This document shows, one piece after another, positions 21,883 through 34,055 of a stretch of DNA of 64,000 bases. A model generated the notes under the pieces. That model was not told where the DNA came from. It saw nothing but the letters and a program-made list of their open reading frames with translations, and did not search any database. The DNA comes from Leuctra nigra (lineage: Eukaryota; Arthropoda; Insecta; Plecoptera; Leuctridae). Position 1 is the first letter of the stretch, and each line of letters begins with the position of its first letter. Both the position numbers and the translations under genes were made by a program. The DNA lies in contig OW203764.1 of assembly GCA_934045905.1 (NCBI GenBank), forward strand, positions 22,997,109-23,061,108, given 5' to 3'.

Positions 21883-24800
21883 ATGAGTCCACGTCTTAAA
21901 ATAACTGAAAACGTCCTCAAGGTAAGTACGATAATTAAAATTAGACGCAAAATTATTTTAAAAAGCCTACCAATTTTATTAAAAAAAACATCTCCAGATT
22001 GAATGGCACGCGCTATCCAATCAATGTAGGTAGGTACTACCTAGAGGTATGTAGGGTTAGCAGCTGACCAAATACAGGCTGACCTTTTTTAGTTTTTACC
22101 TGCTGTCTGTGGAACTAACGGGTGTGACTACGATCCCGACAGCCGGGACTTTCAGGTTAAAAAAATAGTCCCGACCGTAGGTTTTACTGGGCAGCCTAAG
22201 GAATAAAACTCTCTATGGGTAGACAAATTCGAACTGGGCAACTTAAAAAAAATAACTCTATGGTTAGGCAGAATTAAAACTTGTGAAAATTACAAATAAA
22301 AAAAAATGTGCTCCCGGCCGGATTCGAACCGACGACCTCTTGCACCGTGGTCCAGCACGCTATCCATAGCGCCATCTGGACGGTCATACTGAAAGCCGTT
22401 CTTAACCAGTATATAAATAAACAAGGCCAGTCGGGACTATTTTTTTAACCTGAAAATCCCGGCTGTCGGGATTTTAGTCACTACCGGAACTAACACCTGT
22501 GGCATTAATAAAATACATAATTCACAGTAATTAATTGTCTTTATGTTATTGTATTCTAGATATTAGATATTCTGGATGACCAAAATTACCATAAGCTTAG
22601 TTAGCACTTGACTCCTCTCGGCTACCTCTTTTATATACATTTACATCTCGCCGTTGAAGCGCTGACATTCGGCGCTCATCGTTGAACATGATTTATCTTA
22701 AACACCGGCGCTCGGCGTTGAGTCATCTGAATGGCCAGCGCCGAAGCGCTGAACGTCTGTTGTTGAGCTATAAACATAACTCTTGTACAAAGAATGCACA
22801 TGAGCGATCACTTATTACTGTGTATTTGCATGTGGAGTAGAGGTGAGAGTGTGTGTGATTTCTGCACAATCACCTTTTCAAATCACACCAACACGAGTGA
22901 TCAGGACACTCACGATTACGCACAGTGCCCCTCTTCTGGATATTGTTCAACTCAATACCTCATTAATAATGGTGCTTTTTGGAACAAAGAGATGACATAA
23001 GAGAGTAAATGCATTACATTGTATTGTCCAATATCAAAGAGACTATAAATCCATTGGATCTATATGTTAGTACATATCTTATTTCAGAGGTTGGGTCAAG
23101 TCCAGAAGAATAACAAACCCTCATCAGGATGTCTTTTCGGCTTGATGTACGACAGTACCCTGCTTGTTATTGGCTACTACCTTCATGACTTCGATGAAAC
23201 TTGTGACTCCGATGCTGCACTCTGCTACAAGCAAATTAATCTCAATTTTCCCACTGAGATTGATCTCTGTGGCCTCGTAACATTCCGTGATTCAACTAGC
23301 ATTGATGATGCCAGCAAATCCGATTTGGATGACTTACAAGTATGTCAATGTAGCCCAATAAGGCCCGGTTGCACCATGTCCTGATAAAGTTAGCGGCAGG
23401 ATTTATCGGCTGAAACCATGGCAACAGCCAATGAAACACAGCCATCTAGACCGCTAAAGACCACTTTAGGCTAAGTGAACTTTATCTTATGTCGTTTTCG
23501 GCTGGCCGCACTGGGGTTGCACTGAGTTCTTGATCGTGACGTCATGTCTTAACCTGGTTTGGCCTCGTGCTGCCCCCAGTGCGGTCTCAGCCGAATACGA
23601 ATGGTATGTTTTGATTTTGTGTTTTGACACTGACAGCTATTTTCAAATGGCAACCGAAGAAATTGAGCTCCCGAGTGTTTTGAAGGAAAACCTCCAGTAA
23701 CAACATCAATTTTGTTTTTCGTGCCGCCATTTTGTCGGAGTGCGGCGGAGTGGAGGGGGCAACTCTACCTAATATTTCCGAGCAAGAAATAGTGCACTGA
23801 GTGCGCACCCAGTGTGCACCACTTCCCAGTCGAATACGAAAACATTGCCCCAGAGCAACTCGCACTGCCAGTCGAACACGCCACTTGCACTCAGTGCAGC
23901 TCAGTGCAACCCCAGTGCGGCCAGCCGAAAACGACATTACTTATCGGGACATGGTGCAACCGGGCCTAAGTGGTGTAATAAATTATAAGTTTTGGAAAGT
24001 GGTAGGCATTGGTAGCTTATCTGTAGTAGTTATACAGTCCTACTTAGAGATGTCCTACTTACTCAGAAAAATACAGCAAAATTGGAAATTCTTCTGATAT
24101 TTTTCATAGTTTCTAGGAAGAATAACTACTAACTACTTGTAATTGAACAATATAGGAATCCTGCTCGTGACGTCACAGTGGTAGAAAAATGGAGGCTGCT
24201 ATGGTAGGGGAAATGTGTCAAAGCTCTAAATAATAGCAATAAATCATATTTATCAGATGAATATTTAACTTGAACATGTGTAAAGATAAATATTGCGTAT
24301 TATTATTAGCTTGTACTTACTTAAATATCCTTCTTTCACAAGTAATCACTCAAAATATGAGATTTGGATTGCCGCTGTCAGATTTGTTTTTCCCTATACT
24401 TTTGTATAGGTTACTATGGCAACCTTTTCTCACGCAGGATGCCTATTGACTGGAAAACACTATTATTTTGAAGGAAAGAACATGCTGATTTTAATGTTTC
24501 GTTTCTCTAATTAGGTAGTTTGGATTTAGTTACAATAATATTCTCTGTTTTAACAATTCACAAACTATTTTATTTAATATCTCAATAATTTTTGAAAAAT
24601 TGCAGTAAAATTCTGATATTTGTTTTATGAGCAACATTTCAACCGACTTGTATCGGCCTTTGTCAGGCTATGAATGACATAATAACAATCACACAACAGG
24701 TGGTTACTTATAATAAGCTTACTTATTTTGTTTTTATAACCCCCTGTTGTGTAATTGTTTTTATATGCCATTCATTGCCTGACGAATTTTACCGCAATTT

Positions 24801-27800
24801 TTCAATGTATTTTCATCCCTTTGCTTGCACCTCAACGTACTCCCTTGCAAGTGTCCTGTTGATGTCATCATTAAATTGTTCCTTCAGGATGTGGAAATCA
24901 CTGATAACCCTATAGTCCTGCGCTGTCAACTTGGTAGCACGGCAATGAAAGCATTCATCAAAGTCCACGGAAAATTCGAGGAAGTAATTTACGAAAAGAT
25001 AAGCGATGAAGTTTTGTTGAAGAACTTCATTCACGTTCGACTGCAAACCCAACTGCCTTTAGTTTGTGAGCTGCAACAAGACTGTGTTCGAGAAGGATTA
25101 CAAGCACTGCGTAAGAAGGTTAGTATCAATGAGGATGACTTTGTTGAGGATCTATATCAAAGTAGAAATAGAGCATGCATATTCTCAATCCAACCAATCA
25201 TCAATCAATGTCTGCTTATTCTGGTATACTAGGAAAACGCTCAGTGTAAAGCGTTTATGAGCAAGCACCGTTTACGTGCAAAACCTACAATCAAACACGA
25301 GCCATTCAATCAAAGACACCTAACACCTAACATTATAATATGATTTTCTTTGAATGTTTCCAATTTCTGTACACTCTGAAATGATCAGATCAGGAGGGTT
25401 ATTCTAAATTTCCTTGTCGTCTCGTATCAATTGATACGGTGTCACTGCCACGTTAAATAGATAGCACTCCAGTTTGCAGTGAGCCCGTATCACGTGAAAC
25501 GAGATGACAAGGGAATTTAGAATAACCCCTCTGAACATTTTGATTTTCGACCAATCGGAAGATTTTTTTAAATTTTAATTAATTAGGAGAAATTGGCTGA
25601 AACTTTGTACCTACAATTTTTGAGGCAATGTTGGTTGCAATGACTTATCAATATTTAAAATTGATCGGACCAACCAAACGGAGATTTTTTTAAAAATTTG
25701 AACCAATAAACGGATTTCAAAAAATTTGGGTCTGTACATCCCAGATATGGTCTGTACATGTGTGCAAAATTTCGCTCGATCGAAGAGCTGTATAGTGGTA
25801 CCGAAAAAAAATCAACAGAGGTCCGTAAAAAAAGAGACAAAAAGGAGTCGCTCGCTTCGCTTGCTCAAAAATAAATTGTTTCTATGGAAGTAGAGTGTGA
25901 AATAAAAAGTGTACTATTTAAATTTTTATGAAGAAAATCGGAATTGGTCAAGAATTGGAATGTCATGAATCGCTTCAAAGAATCGGTCGGAATCGAAATG
26001 TTGAAAATTGGATCGTTTGATTATTACTTATTATTAGTAAGGACTAGTATTAGTAAGGAAAGGGTCCTCTTAATATTAAATTTGTGGTTGCGATTTCTAA
26101 TTTCACTAAAAATATTTTGTATTCTATCTATTCCTATTGTCCTAAACTAAAGTAGAAAAATTGTTCCTCAATGCAGGTAGCTGCCGGAAAGTGTGCATTC
26201 CATTTCCGTAAGTCTGGTGTGTACTTAACGAGTAGCGATGAAGACACGGGTTTGACCGGTTTAGCCGGTGATCCAACAGTAGGCGAGTACTGGGACACGA
26301 ACGTCAGCCAAGCAGAAGGCTCAACTACCCGAAAGAAAAAGCCAGTAGCCCAGGAAATGGTATGTGTCTTTGCATCCAATACTACTTTAAACATTATATT
26401 GTTTTAATTAGAAATGTTTACAATTTTTTTTTGTTCTGCAGAATGTTCTTAATGTTGAACTATTGATGAGGCCTACCAGTGATGTTAATTCGGAATCCAC
26501 GAGTAAAAGTGCATTAGTGATTCAACACGTTAAAAGTAGGTTCTTCAACTTTATGATGGTTATTATTTCTACCGAGTTGGTATGAAGAGGTTAAGTTAGC
26601 CAGCTGCTTGGTAAACGATGGTAGAAAGAGTGGATCTATAAAATTGAGCAGTATATATTCTAGCTTGCTTAATTAAAATGGGTTTTATTCTAAAATATTT
26701 GTTTGCCTTAGGATCCTTTGAATGCCTGAAGCTGTCAGTCCAGGTGGACGGTTTCTCCATGGTAAGCCGGACTACGAAGGTCGTCCGGTTGTACGGAATA
26801 CTCATTGACAGCATCTGCCGTAGCCTGCGATTGGTGGAGCGTAACTTGGTGGCCCAGCTCAGTGAGGATGCGTCGTTCGATACTCTTGGAGTCCCGGAGT
26901 CTTTCCACTTTTACCCAGCAGATTGTGGCCACTTCGTCACTTTAGTTTACCCAAAGGGAAAACCAGAAGATAAGCTAAGTAAGTATTAAATACCTACCTA
27001 CACCAACTGGTTTAAAATTAATCATAGATATTCTCTTGTGCAAAGTCATATTTACAATATAATTTGTTACCAAAATAGGAATTACAACTCAAATCGTCTC
27101 CACTCAAAATCTCAAATACTAACACTAAATTATCACAGGGTCAGAAGGAACAATATTGGCAGAACTGAGATGGTATAAAGTATACTATACGTCATGTTAT
27201 TTAAGAAATTACAAGTAGGTTTAGGTAGGTACATGGTTTATGTTGAACAGTGGCATGTGAATATCATGTTTCAATTCTTTTTCTTGCTTCAATGTGTTTC
27301 AGAAGAGTATCGTACTGTTCTACACAGAGGATTGGGTCTGCCTTTAGATCGACCTTGCCTCCGTCGAAATAACCAGTATTTATTCCGTGAAGAGCTGCCG
27401 AGCAACCAACCGCTGATCAATCCGCATGAAGGACTTGCTAATTCAGGAGGTAGCTATCTATTTAGCATTTTTTGGTGAATATTGAGACCCTTACTGTAAT
27501 TCAGGGACCGAGGCCTGCGGCTCCTAATATTTTGGGTCTCTTCTATGTTTCCGTTTTTTTTCGGTTGGTGCGATACGTGTCACCACATATCTGATTTGAA
27601 ATTTTACTTATTATTATTATTATTATTAATACTTTATTGTCAACGGGAATATCCCACATGTGCAATAAAATAAAAAGTACAGGTCAAAGCAAATAAAATT
27701 AACAAGCACCGATAAAATATAACAATAACATGAGAATATAAAGTGCATAATAAATCCACATTATTAAAATCACTAACAGCTTATTAATTGCAATGGCTGG

Positions 27801-30800
27801 CTTGCAGAACACTACATAGTTTTTTTTAATCCTCTGATTTCTTCAATTTTCTATTTGAGTATGTAAAGCCACACCTTAAAGTACTTCCATCAAAATTCAA
27901 AAGTCATTGTTAAGGAGGGATCTCCGAATGTCACTTATGTATAGAAATCGTTCAAATTTCTCATATAAATAGATTTTTATGTTCTGCATCATAATATGGG
28001 GAGAAAAAGTGGTCAACGTGAACTAATTTTCGAGATATATCGCTTCAAAGTTACAGTTTTTCTCTCAGTTTAACATTGCGACCATACGGAAAAAGTCATG
28101 CTGATATTTTAAATGCGTATTTGGCTGCTTTCCCACGTATAGAATTTTTTGAAAAACTACTATAGCGTGTATCAGATGCAATATTTTATTATAACATTTT
28201 TAAATGTGTACCTTCGTGGATGTTTTACCGAGCTATGAGGGTTTTACTGCTTTATTTTAACGTTTTTCCATCTGAAAAGTGCAGTTTTACATGTAAAATT
28301 ATGTTGCCATGGTAACACAGCCTTCTAGAAATTCGAAATTCTTTGCAAATTTGTAGAAATTTCCAGAAGACCGTGATTATATCACTCATCCCTCCTTAAA
28401 TAGAAATGCTTCAAATTTCCCATAAGATAACATGATGAAGCTTCAAAATTACACTTATATCTTCTGTAGAAATCGTAATATAAACTACAAATTAAAAGTA
28501 TTCATTTCATTTTAAGGGGTGATTTTTTTCAAAATTTTAGCTGTTTAAAAATGTGGGGGTACAGGATTAAATAAAGAGATATTCAAGAATAATATACTGG
28601 CAGCTGGAGCTACCCCTGATCTGGTGCGCAGAATGGCCTGAAACGTCTCAGTTACGCGCATTGTTGGCGGGATAATTCAAATATGATTAAATCGTTTGTT
28701 TATTCAATGTTAAATCATGGAGTTATGTTAAATTAAGGTAAAATTTTATTTGAACAAATTTAATGCATTCTAAGAGTTAGAAAATAGCTTTTATGGATAA
28801 AAATGGATAATAACTATATTTTATATTACTATTTAATATTTTATAATATCAAATTATTAAATATGAATTCAAAAATTGGCCCCATTACGTTCCTTGGAGT
28901 AGCTGCTGTGCTGTCATTTTCTTTTGTATTATTATTAATTATAATAATATCATGTTAAACCATGTTTTTTTTTCTCATACGATATGTTTTGATACATCTT
29001 CCTCTGCATATAATTTATTCTGTGAGTTGTGTTTGTTTTTACTTTTGTCAAGCTCTATCTGACTTAATCAACAAATACGGTTATTGAAGTATAGTAATCT
29101 CTTACTAAAATGACTCTGGCACATTACTAAATTATGATTGAACGAAGGCATAATCCTACTGGTTTTGTAAAAATACAATCAAGAATATTTATTGTAATGG
29201 ACTTCGGACCATCTACCTCTGAGGTACGGATTAATAATTATATATTATCAAACCATATTTCACAATAATTGGAAATGTTGATATTAAAATCTCCTGTCTA
29301 TAATTTTAAAACTGATGTATCCAGAATTCTGATGTAATTCGAAAACCATAATATTTTCAAGATATAATTGTGAAATAAACCTGAAATTATCTGATATTGT
29401 ATGAAGTTGGAGATTGATAACTGATTAACGACAGGAAATATGTTGAAATGTATGTATCCACTGGCCACTGAAGTAGTAGGTGTAGTGAAGTCTCTGAACT
29501 TTAATTTTGAATCTTCGATATTATTTGATGTTATAATTTTAAATTCAAGAGAGTTTAAGTTTAAGTGTGCAAATGTTATCTGTTTATGCGTGGATGGTTT
29601 ATGCAAGTAACTACTGCGTCTTCAAGAAACATCACATTCTTTTTGGATGCCAACTGGAAAATACAAAATATGTTGTACTTTAGTGTGTACATAAAAATAC
29701 AAATAATCATTCTCAATCAATCATAAACCACACTCTTGCGTTTTTGAATGGTCTTTACATTCAGTGTTAAGATTAGGTCTCGAGTCCGGAGATTTATGCA
29801 AATTATAGTTAATTGTCATTACCATTTCCAATTATTGAAAATAGTTTGCACATGTGGTTTGCAGATAATATATAATTATAATTTATTGTGCAGTTAGGTA
29901 TATATTCATTAATTAGCAGCAGCATTGGTAAAGGGCTTTGTATACCTATCGACCAAATTAATATTTTAATAGAGTAATTCACCCACTTTTATTCGATAAA
30001 AGAAATTTTCTCTAACTACTAGGATGTATTAGATATGTCTCATTAAATCTTTGCTATAATTGAACACTGATGATGTACCATAAACAAACGATTTCATGAT
30101 ATTTGAAATATCCCGCCAACAATGCGCGTAACTGACAAGTTTCAGATCATTCTGCGCACAGGATCAGGGGTAGCTCCAGCTGCCAGTAATAATATCCTAA
30201 TTTAGCCAGTTTCTCCTAGAAACTGCTTAAAATCAAATCAAGTACTTAATTCGTACTGCATGAAATTAATTAAAATAATTGTAAATTCTTTATAAAATAT
30301 CGTATTTCTACAAAGTAATCTTATGATATTTATCAACAATGCAAAATATAGTTGTAAAATATTAATTTCATTGATTTATAATTTAAATTGTGAGTCACTG
30401 ACTTGAATTACGTGTCATTCTTAAATCTTGATGAAACCAAGGTACCTATAGTGGAATTAACTTCGAGCATATTACAACAACATTTTGTACATCCCTCGGA
30501 AAGGTTGAGTGGGAAAGGTCAATCACAGGAAGTGTCGGTTGCTCTCAGCCGAAAACTATTGAAGGGATGCTAAAGCGAGGGGTTTTTACGGATTTTGCCA
30601 AATGTGGCCTAATATGCTGCAGTAAAAATTACTTACTTTACTTTAGTATAGAGATCAGCAACCCCACACTGCATGAATTCCAATTTGGATGCAATAGAAA
30701 GGCTGGCTTATGAACGGGTTACACTGAGTGTTTTCCTAGTTTAGTTCAACACAAATTTAATTTCTGTGCTGAGTATTAGGTGCTCAGTTTAAAGTGTCCT

Positions 30801-32060
30801 AGACATGTCTACAGGTGTACAAATGCTTTTTGTTTATTGCAGTGAAGGAAGGTGAGGTGTCGCTGGTGCAAGGCTTGTACAGCTACCATCACTACATGCA
30901 GGATCGCATGGACGACAACGGCTGGGGCTGCGCGTACCGATCACTACAGACACTCATCTCTTGGTTCAGGTAATTTATCCAACCACTTAATATATCTTTT
31001 AGTAAATGGAGTTAACTTGATCACCATGTGAAATTAACTCGTTTTTAACTTCAATACACTCTGTAACGAATGCAACAGTATAGCTATCAAAATACGGTCT
31101 GTCAATTAAAGAACTTTGTAGGTTGTATAATTTGGGCCCGGGAAAGGTAATGGGATGTACACGGTTCTTCAATGTGTATTTTGTTTTCTGTGTTTACGGT
31201 TCACAGTAATATAGTTTTTAAAGGTAAATTGAGTCCTGGCTCACAAGTTAGCTCACCAAACTAAATAATGCCACACTGCAGGATTCATTTGAGACCTCTT
31301 TTACATCCTCAAAATGTGAATTACAATTTACAAACAAATTGTTGAATACATACCTAGGTAGTTGTTTTTGACATTTGAGAAATAACAGAAGTTGTAATGT
31401 ACCTACTACTTGCCTACCCCGTGTGTCAGTGTGGTATTATCTAATTTAGTGAGCGTCAATTGCTCGATTTTTATAATAAATTATAAAAAGTCAAAATTCA
31501 ACATTTATCAAGTTTAAAGAACCTTGTGCATCTACCACCCTCGTCGGCTTAAATGTAGTATATGGAGTACTACGAAACTATTGTTTACACCCAGGTGGCA
31601 AGGCTACACTGACCAGAAAGTTCCAAGCCACCGAGAGATCCAACAGTGTCTTGTCCATATCGGCGACAAGCCCGGCTCTTTCGTGGGCACGAAGCAGTGG
31701 ATCGGTTCCACCGAAGTCAGCTTCGTGCTGGAGTCTTTGCTCGGAGTGACGTCTCGGATCATCTCGGTCAGTTCGGGTGACGAGCTGGCGATGCAGGGAG
31801 GCGTCTTGGTCGCTCACTTTGCCACGCAGGGCACACCAATCATGATCGGGGGTGGCGTGCTGGCGCACACCATCCTCGGAGTTGACTTCAACAACTCCAC
31901 GGGCGAACTCAAGTTCCTTATCCTTGATCCGCATTATACGGGTGGAGAAGACCTAGGGGTCATTCAGGGTAAGGGCTGGTGTGGGTGGAAAGGGACCAAT
32001 TTCTGGGTCAAGTCTGCGTATTATAATCTATGTCTTCCACAGCGACCACGATGTGTTTGA
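21883..32060 (+). CDS. UFSP2: Ufm1-specific protease 2, complete nine-exon gene
   Basis: UFSP2 is the cysteine protease that matures the ubiquitin-like modifier UFM1 and removes it from targets, mainly at the ER. Exons: 21883-21921, 23088-23339, 24888-25118, 26177-26359, 26442-26535, 26712-26978, 27303-27449, 30843-30969, 31595-32060. All borders are GT-AG, phases agree, and the total is 1806 nt (601 aa). The C-terminal peptidase C78 domain is strongly conserved: [20 protein letters not shown] with catalytic Cys434, then [19 protein letters not shown] and ILDPHYTG with Asp558 and His560. The Cys-to-Asp spacing of 124 residues equals that in human UFSP2 (Cys302/Asp426). The protein is longer than the human one (469 aa), mainly in the N-terminal half, where [15 protein letters not shown] and a Lys/Arg stretch sit between blocks of the UFSP2 N-terminal domain. 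AATAAA at 32154 is the likely poly(A) signal. Confidence 0.96.
22120..22485. mobile_element. Mutator-like MITE carrying a tRNA-like segment
   Basis: Inverted ends of about 55 bp (GATCCCGACAGCCGGGAC-type outer blocks followed by TTCAGGTTAAAAAAATAG on the left, with the complement on the right) enclose 366 bp. The 9-bp word GGAACTAAC flanks both sides (22111-22119 and 22486-22494). A 9-bp duplication plus long inverted repeats fits the Mutator/MULE superfamily. A tRNA-like segment lies inside. It sits in UFSP2 intron 1. Confidence 0.75.
22308..22388 (-). tRNA. tRNA-like segment (pseudogene) inside a MITE
   Basis: On the minus strand the segment has an A-box-like TGGCGCTATGGATAGCG and a perfect B box GGTTCGAATCC within a 5-bp T stem. 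The presumed acceptor strands do not pair (GACCGTC against CGGGAGC), and no proper anticodon stem can be drawn. It is therefore best seen as a degenerate tRNA-derived piece carried by the surrounding element and not a working tRNA gene. Confidence 0.6.
23362..23966. mobile_element. PIF/Harbinger-like MITE (outer) in UFSP2 intron 2
   Basis: GGCCCGGTTGCACCATGTCC at 23362 is matched exactly by its reverse complement ending at 23966, and TAA flanks both sides, fitting the three-base TWA duplication of PIF/Harbinger. The interior is interrupted by a second MITE (23491-23940). It starts only 22 bp after the donor of UFSP2 exon 2. Confidence 0.85.
23491..23940. mobile_element. MITE with TGTCGTTTTCGGCTGG ends (inner)
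   Basis: About 450 bp bounded by TGTCGTTTTCGGCTGGCCGC and its complement, with inverted ends of about 38 bp and flanking TTA duplications. It is inserted inside the outer MITE at 23362-23966. A second copy of the same family is at 35793-36708. The ends contain the words CAGTGCGGCC and CACTGAG many times. The three-base TTA duplication fits PIF/Harbinger. Confidence 0.85.
24151..24447. mobile_element. 297-bp MITE, copy 2
   Basis: Second copy of the ATAGGAATCCTGC element found at 13369-13667, in the same orientation, with only a few differences. It lies in UFSP2 intron 2, upstream of exon 24888-25118. Confidence 0.85.
25228..25870 (-). mobile_element. interspersed repeat family, copy in UFSP2 intron 3
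   Basis: Begins ACTAGGAAAACGCTCAGTGT and contains, in reverse orientation, the blocks found at 53033-53642 (for example AATGTTGGTTGCAATGACTT and TTGATCGGACCAACCAA). It is interrupted by a 141-bp hairpin element at 25392-25532. Class unknown; no coding seen. Confidence 0.6.
25392..25532. mobile_element. 141-bp hairpin MITE
   Basis: The left end AGGAGGGTTATTCTAAATT and the right end pair as imperfect inverted repeats that extend through CCTTGTCGTCTCGT and its complement, leaving a short loop. It sits inside the repeat copy at 25228-25870. Confidence 0.65.
27910..28399. mobile_element. TTAA-flanked MITE (piggyBac-like)
   Basis: TTAAGGAGGGAT at 27910 and ATCCCTCCTTAA ending at 28399 form inverted ends that begin at TTAA, the target duplicated by piggyBac elements. 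The 490-bp interior has no coding. It lies in UFSP2 intron 7. Confidence 0.6.
28596..30187. mobile_element. 1.59-kb element with about 85-bp inverted ends
   Basis: ACTGGCAGCTGGAGCTACCC at 28596 and its reverse complement ending at 30187 bound inverted repeats that run inward to GCGCATTGTTGGCGGGAT, about 85 bp with small differences. The AT-rich interior holds no convincing coding region. It occupies much of UFSP2 intron 7. Confidence 0.7.
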
Positions 32061-32153
32061 GCAAGAAGTATGTTATGTCATTATTAGCTGCCAATATGAC
32101 TAGCTTAGCTTTGTTTGTACAGCTTTTATGAGGTTTGTGCATTGTGCCCATCA

Positions 32154-32159
32154 AATAAA
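32154..32159 (+). terminator. UFSP2 poly(A) signal
   Basis: AATAAA 94 bp after the UFSP2 stop codon, within AT-rich sequence. A hairpin MITE follows about 95 bp downstream. Confidence 0.75.
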
Positions 32160-32253
32160 TAATCTATATTTTCATTTTAATTTATTTATGAATCATTTTA
32201 TTTTATTATTACCCTTTATAACCATCTTTACCCACACAACAATTTCATATTGC

Positions 32254-32433
32254 TACAGTCGGGGCAGCGAATGTCTGAACTCTCACCAGATGGAACCACC
32301 GTCACTTACTCTGTTAGGACGAGAAAGACGTCATTGCAAGGTGAGCGTGCAATGAAGTCTTTCTCCGCCTAGCAGAAAAACTGCCTATCGGCGCATTCTG
32401 GTGAGAGTTCAGACTCTCGCTGCCCCGACTGTA
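32254..32433. mobile_element. 180-bp hairpin MITE, TACAGTCGGGGCAGCGA ends
   Basis: TACAGTCGGGGCAGCGA at 32254 pairs with its complement ending at 32433; the arms continue through CTGAACTCTCACCAGA, about 37 bp with one or two mismatches. No coding. Confidence 0.75.
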
Positions 32434-33426
32434 GAATTGCACAATTCCCTTCATTGCACCTCTATTACCTACCTACTATGGCCGAGTCGACTGATCTCAT
32501 CCTAAGCTACTATGTAACTATACCTTATTACATCACTACCATATTTATTGTTTTTTAGAATGTTCATATTTGTCTATGCCTATTTCAAAGAATAATAATA
32601 TGTAATCATCCAATTTTTAAAAATATAAAGAATACATTACTCGAAACTGAGTTTCTGTTAAATCATAACTAAGCGGGCCACGTTACGTTGGATCCACCAC
32701 ATAAATTCAACTAGCAAAGTAATCCCATTGCGATTTATTTAAATTTGACCATCAGAGAGTCTGTGTCTTTAGGCATCCATTTTAAAATGGATGGAAGTGT
32801 TTGTTTTTCAACAAACTTTCGAAACCAAATTCAAATCATTTGACCATGGCCACGTTTTTTTCCCATTTATTCCAAAGAATATTTGAAATGATGTATGTTT
32901 CCCGCGGAATATATTACCGCACGTAAAGAAGGCAGTGAACGATCGGCACGTCCTTGATCTTCGATCGATGTTTAGAGGGCGTATCAAATAAAATGGCGAC
33001 GCGTCAAACTTCATAAAGGCCGACGCTTCCTGAGAACATATTTTTTGATTTAGGTAATATTAATATAAATATGCTTCTTCATTAAGCTTTGACAATATTT
33101 GATATTTCTTCAATAAATAATATTAATTGTAACTTAAATTAGTGTTATTTTCGTGAAAGGTAACAGCTAAGAGGCACCTAGCTAGTCGTTGACCTTCTAA
33201 AATCCTAGCCTCTGATTGAACTGCAGTTGAATTGCATTGCATTGCATGCATGCAGCGAGCAAAAAGCCCGAATTTGGATGGTGTTCGGCGAACGGGCACA
33301 ATTTATTACTGTATATTTAGTGCATATTTCTATGGTCAAATTGAATATTTTTGTAGGCTAATGCTCCGCTTCATTCCATGAATCTTAGTGGTCGTTAGCA
33401 TGGCCAGGGTTAGGACTGGATACTAC

Positions 33427-33608
33427 ACTGCGCTGCGTTTCACATTTAGCTGTCCGGCAGGATATTTTGAATACCCCTTGTCCGAGAGAGAGGGATGGTC
33501 TCAGAAGACCGCGCGCTCGCACGCAGCGACTGAGGGACGGACAAAAAGACTTATTTGCAAAATTAGGGGCCACGCCTGGTGGACAGCTAATTGTGAAACG
33601 CAGTGTAA
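33427..33608. repeat. inverted repeat, ACTGCGTTTCACA arms
   Basis: A block near 33427-33455 (CACTGCGCTGCGTTTCACAT, TTAGCTGTCC) has an imperfect inverted partner at 33581-33608. The interior is GC-richer than its surroundings and includes GTCCGAGAGAGAGGGA. Probably a short MITE; class unknown. Confidence 0.45.
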
Positions 33609-33932
33609 TACACAATACTGGAGATTATATTGTTCATTTGGTACTACCCGTCTTAGAGAGGACTCAAGACTGCAGGGAATGATGCAAATGTTCATACACA
33701 GCTTTAAACCAAGGCCCATGCACAATTCCCGCAAATAAGCGATACTACGTGATGGAGGCACTTCTGGCAAGATGGCTGTTATCAGTCTACAGATTTATTT
33801 ATTTGTTTTCATAGTTCGTTTTTCCATAGTGCAGTGAAAAAGGAGTAACAATTGAAATTGAAATTTAGCTATAATTTTACTTTTTTAGCCATCATAACAA
33901 ACAACTAAAGCAATTATTTATGTTTATTTAAG

Positions 33933-34055
33933 GTCTGTTCGTTTACCCTGCCAAAAGCTACAGCAAACTGCCACAAGCACACATCATCCAATCAGATCGT
34001 TCCTCTGTAACTTGTGGCAGTTTGCTGTAGCTTTTGGCAGGGTAAACGAACAGAC
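33933..34055. mobile_element. 123-bp hairpin with 45-bp perfect arms
   Basis: Bases 33933-33977 and 34011-34055 are exact reverse complements (outer end GTCTGTTCGTTTACCCTGCC), separated by a 33-base loop. Transcribed RNA would fold into an almost complete hairpin. Confidence 0.85.

Noticed and set aside
22308..22388. Functional tRNA gene
   Set aside because: The acceptor strands do not pair and no anticodon stem can be drawn, although the B box is perfect.
27604..27700. 3' end of a LINE with a TTA microsatellite tail
   Set aside because: Only a TTATTATTA tract followed by ATACTTTATTGTCAACGGGA is visible; no reverse transcriptase or target duplication supports it here.
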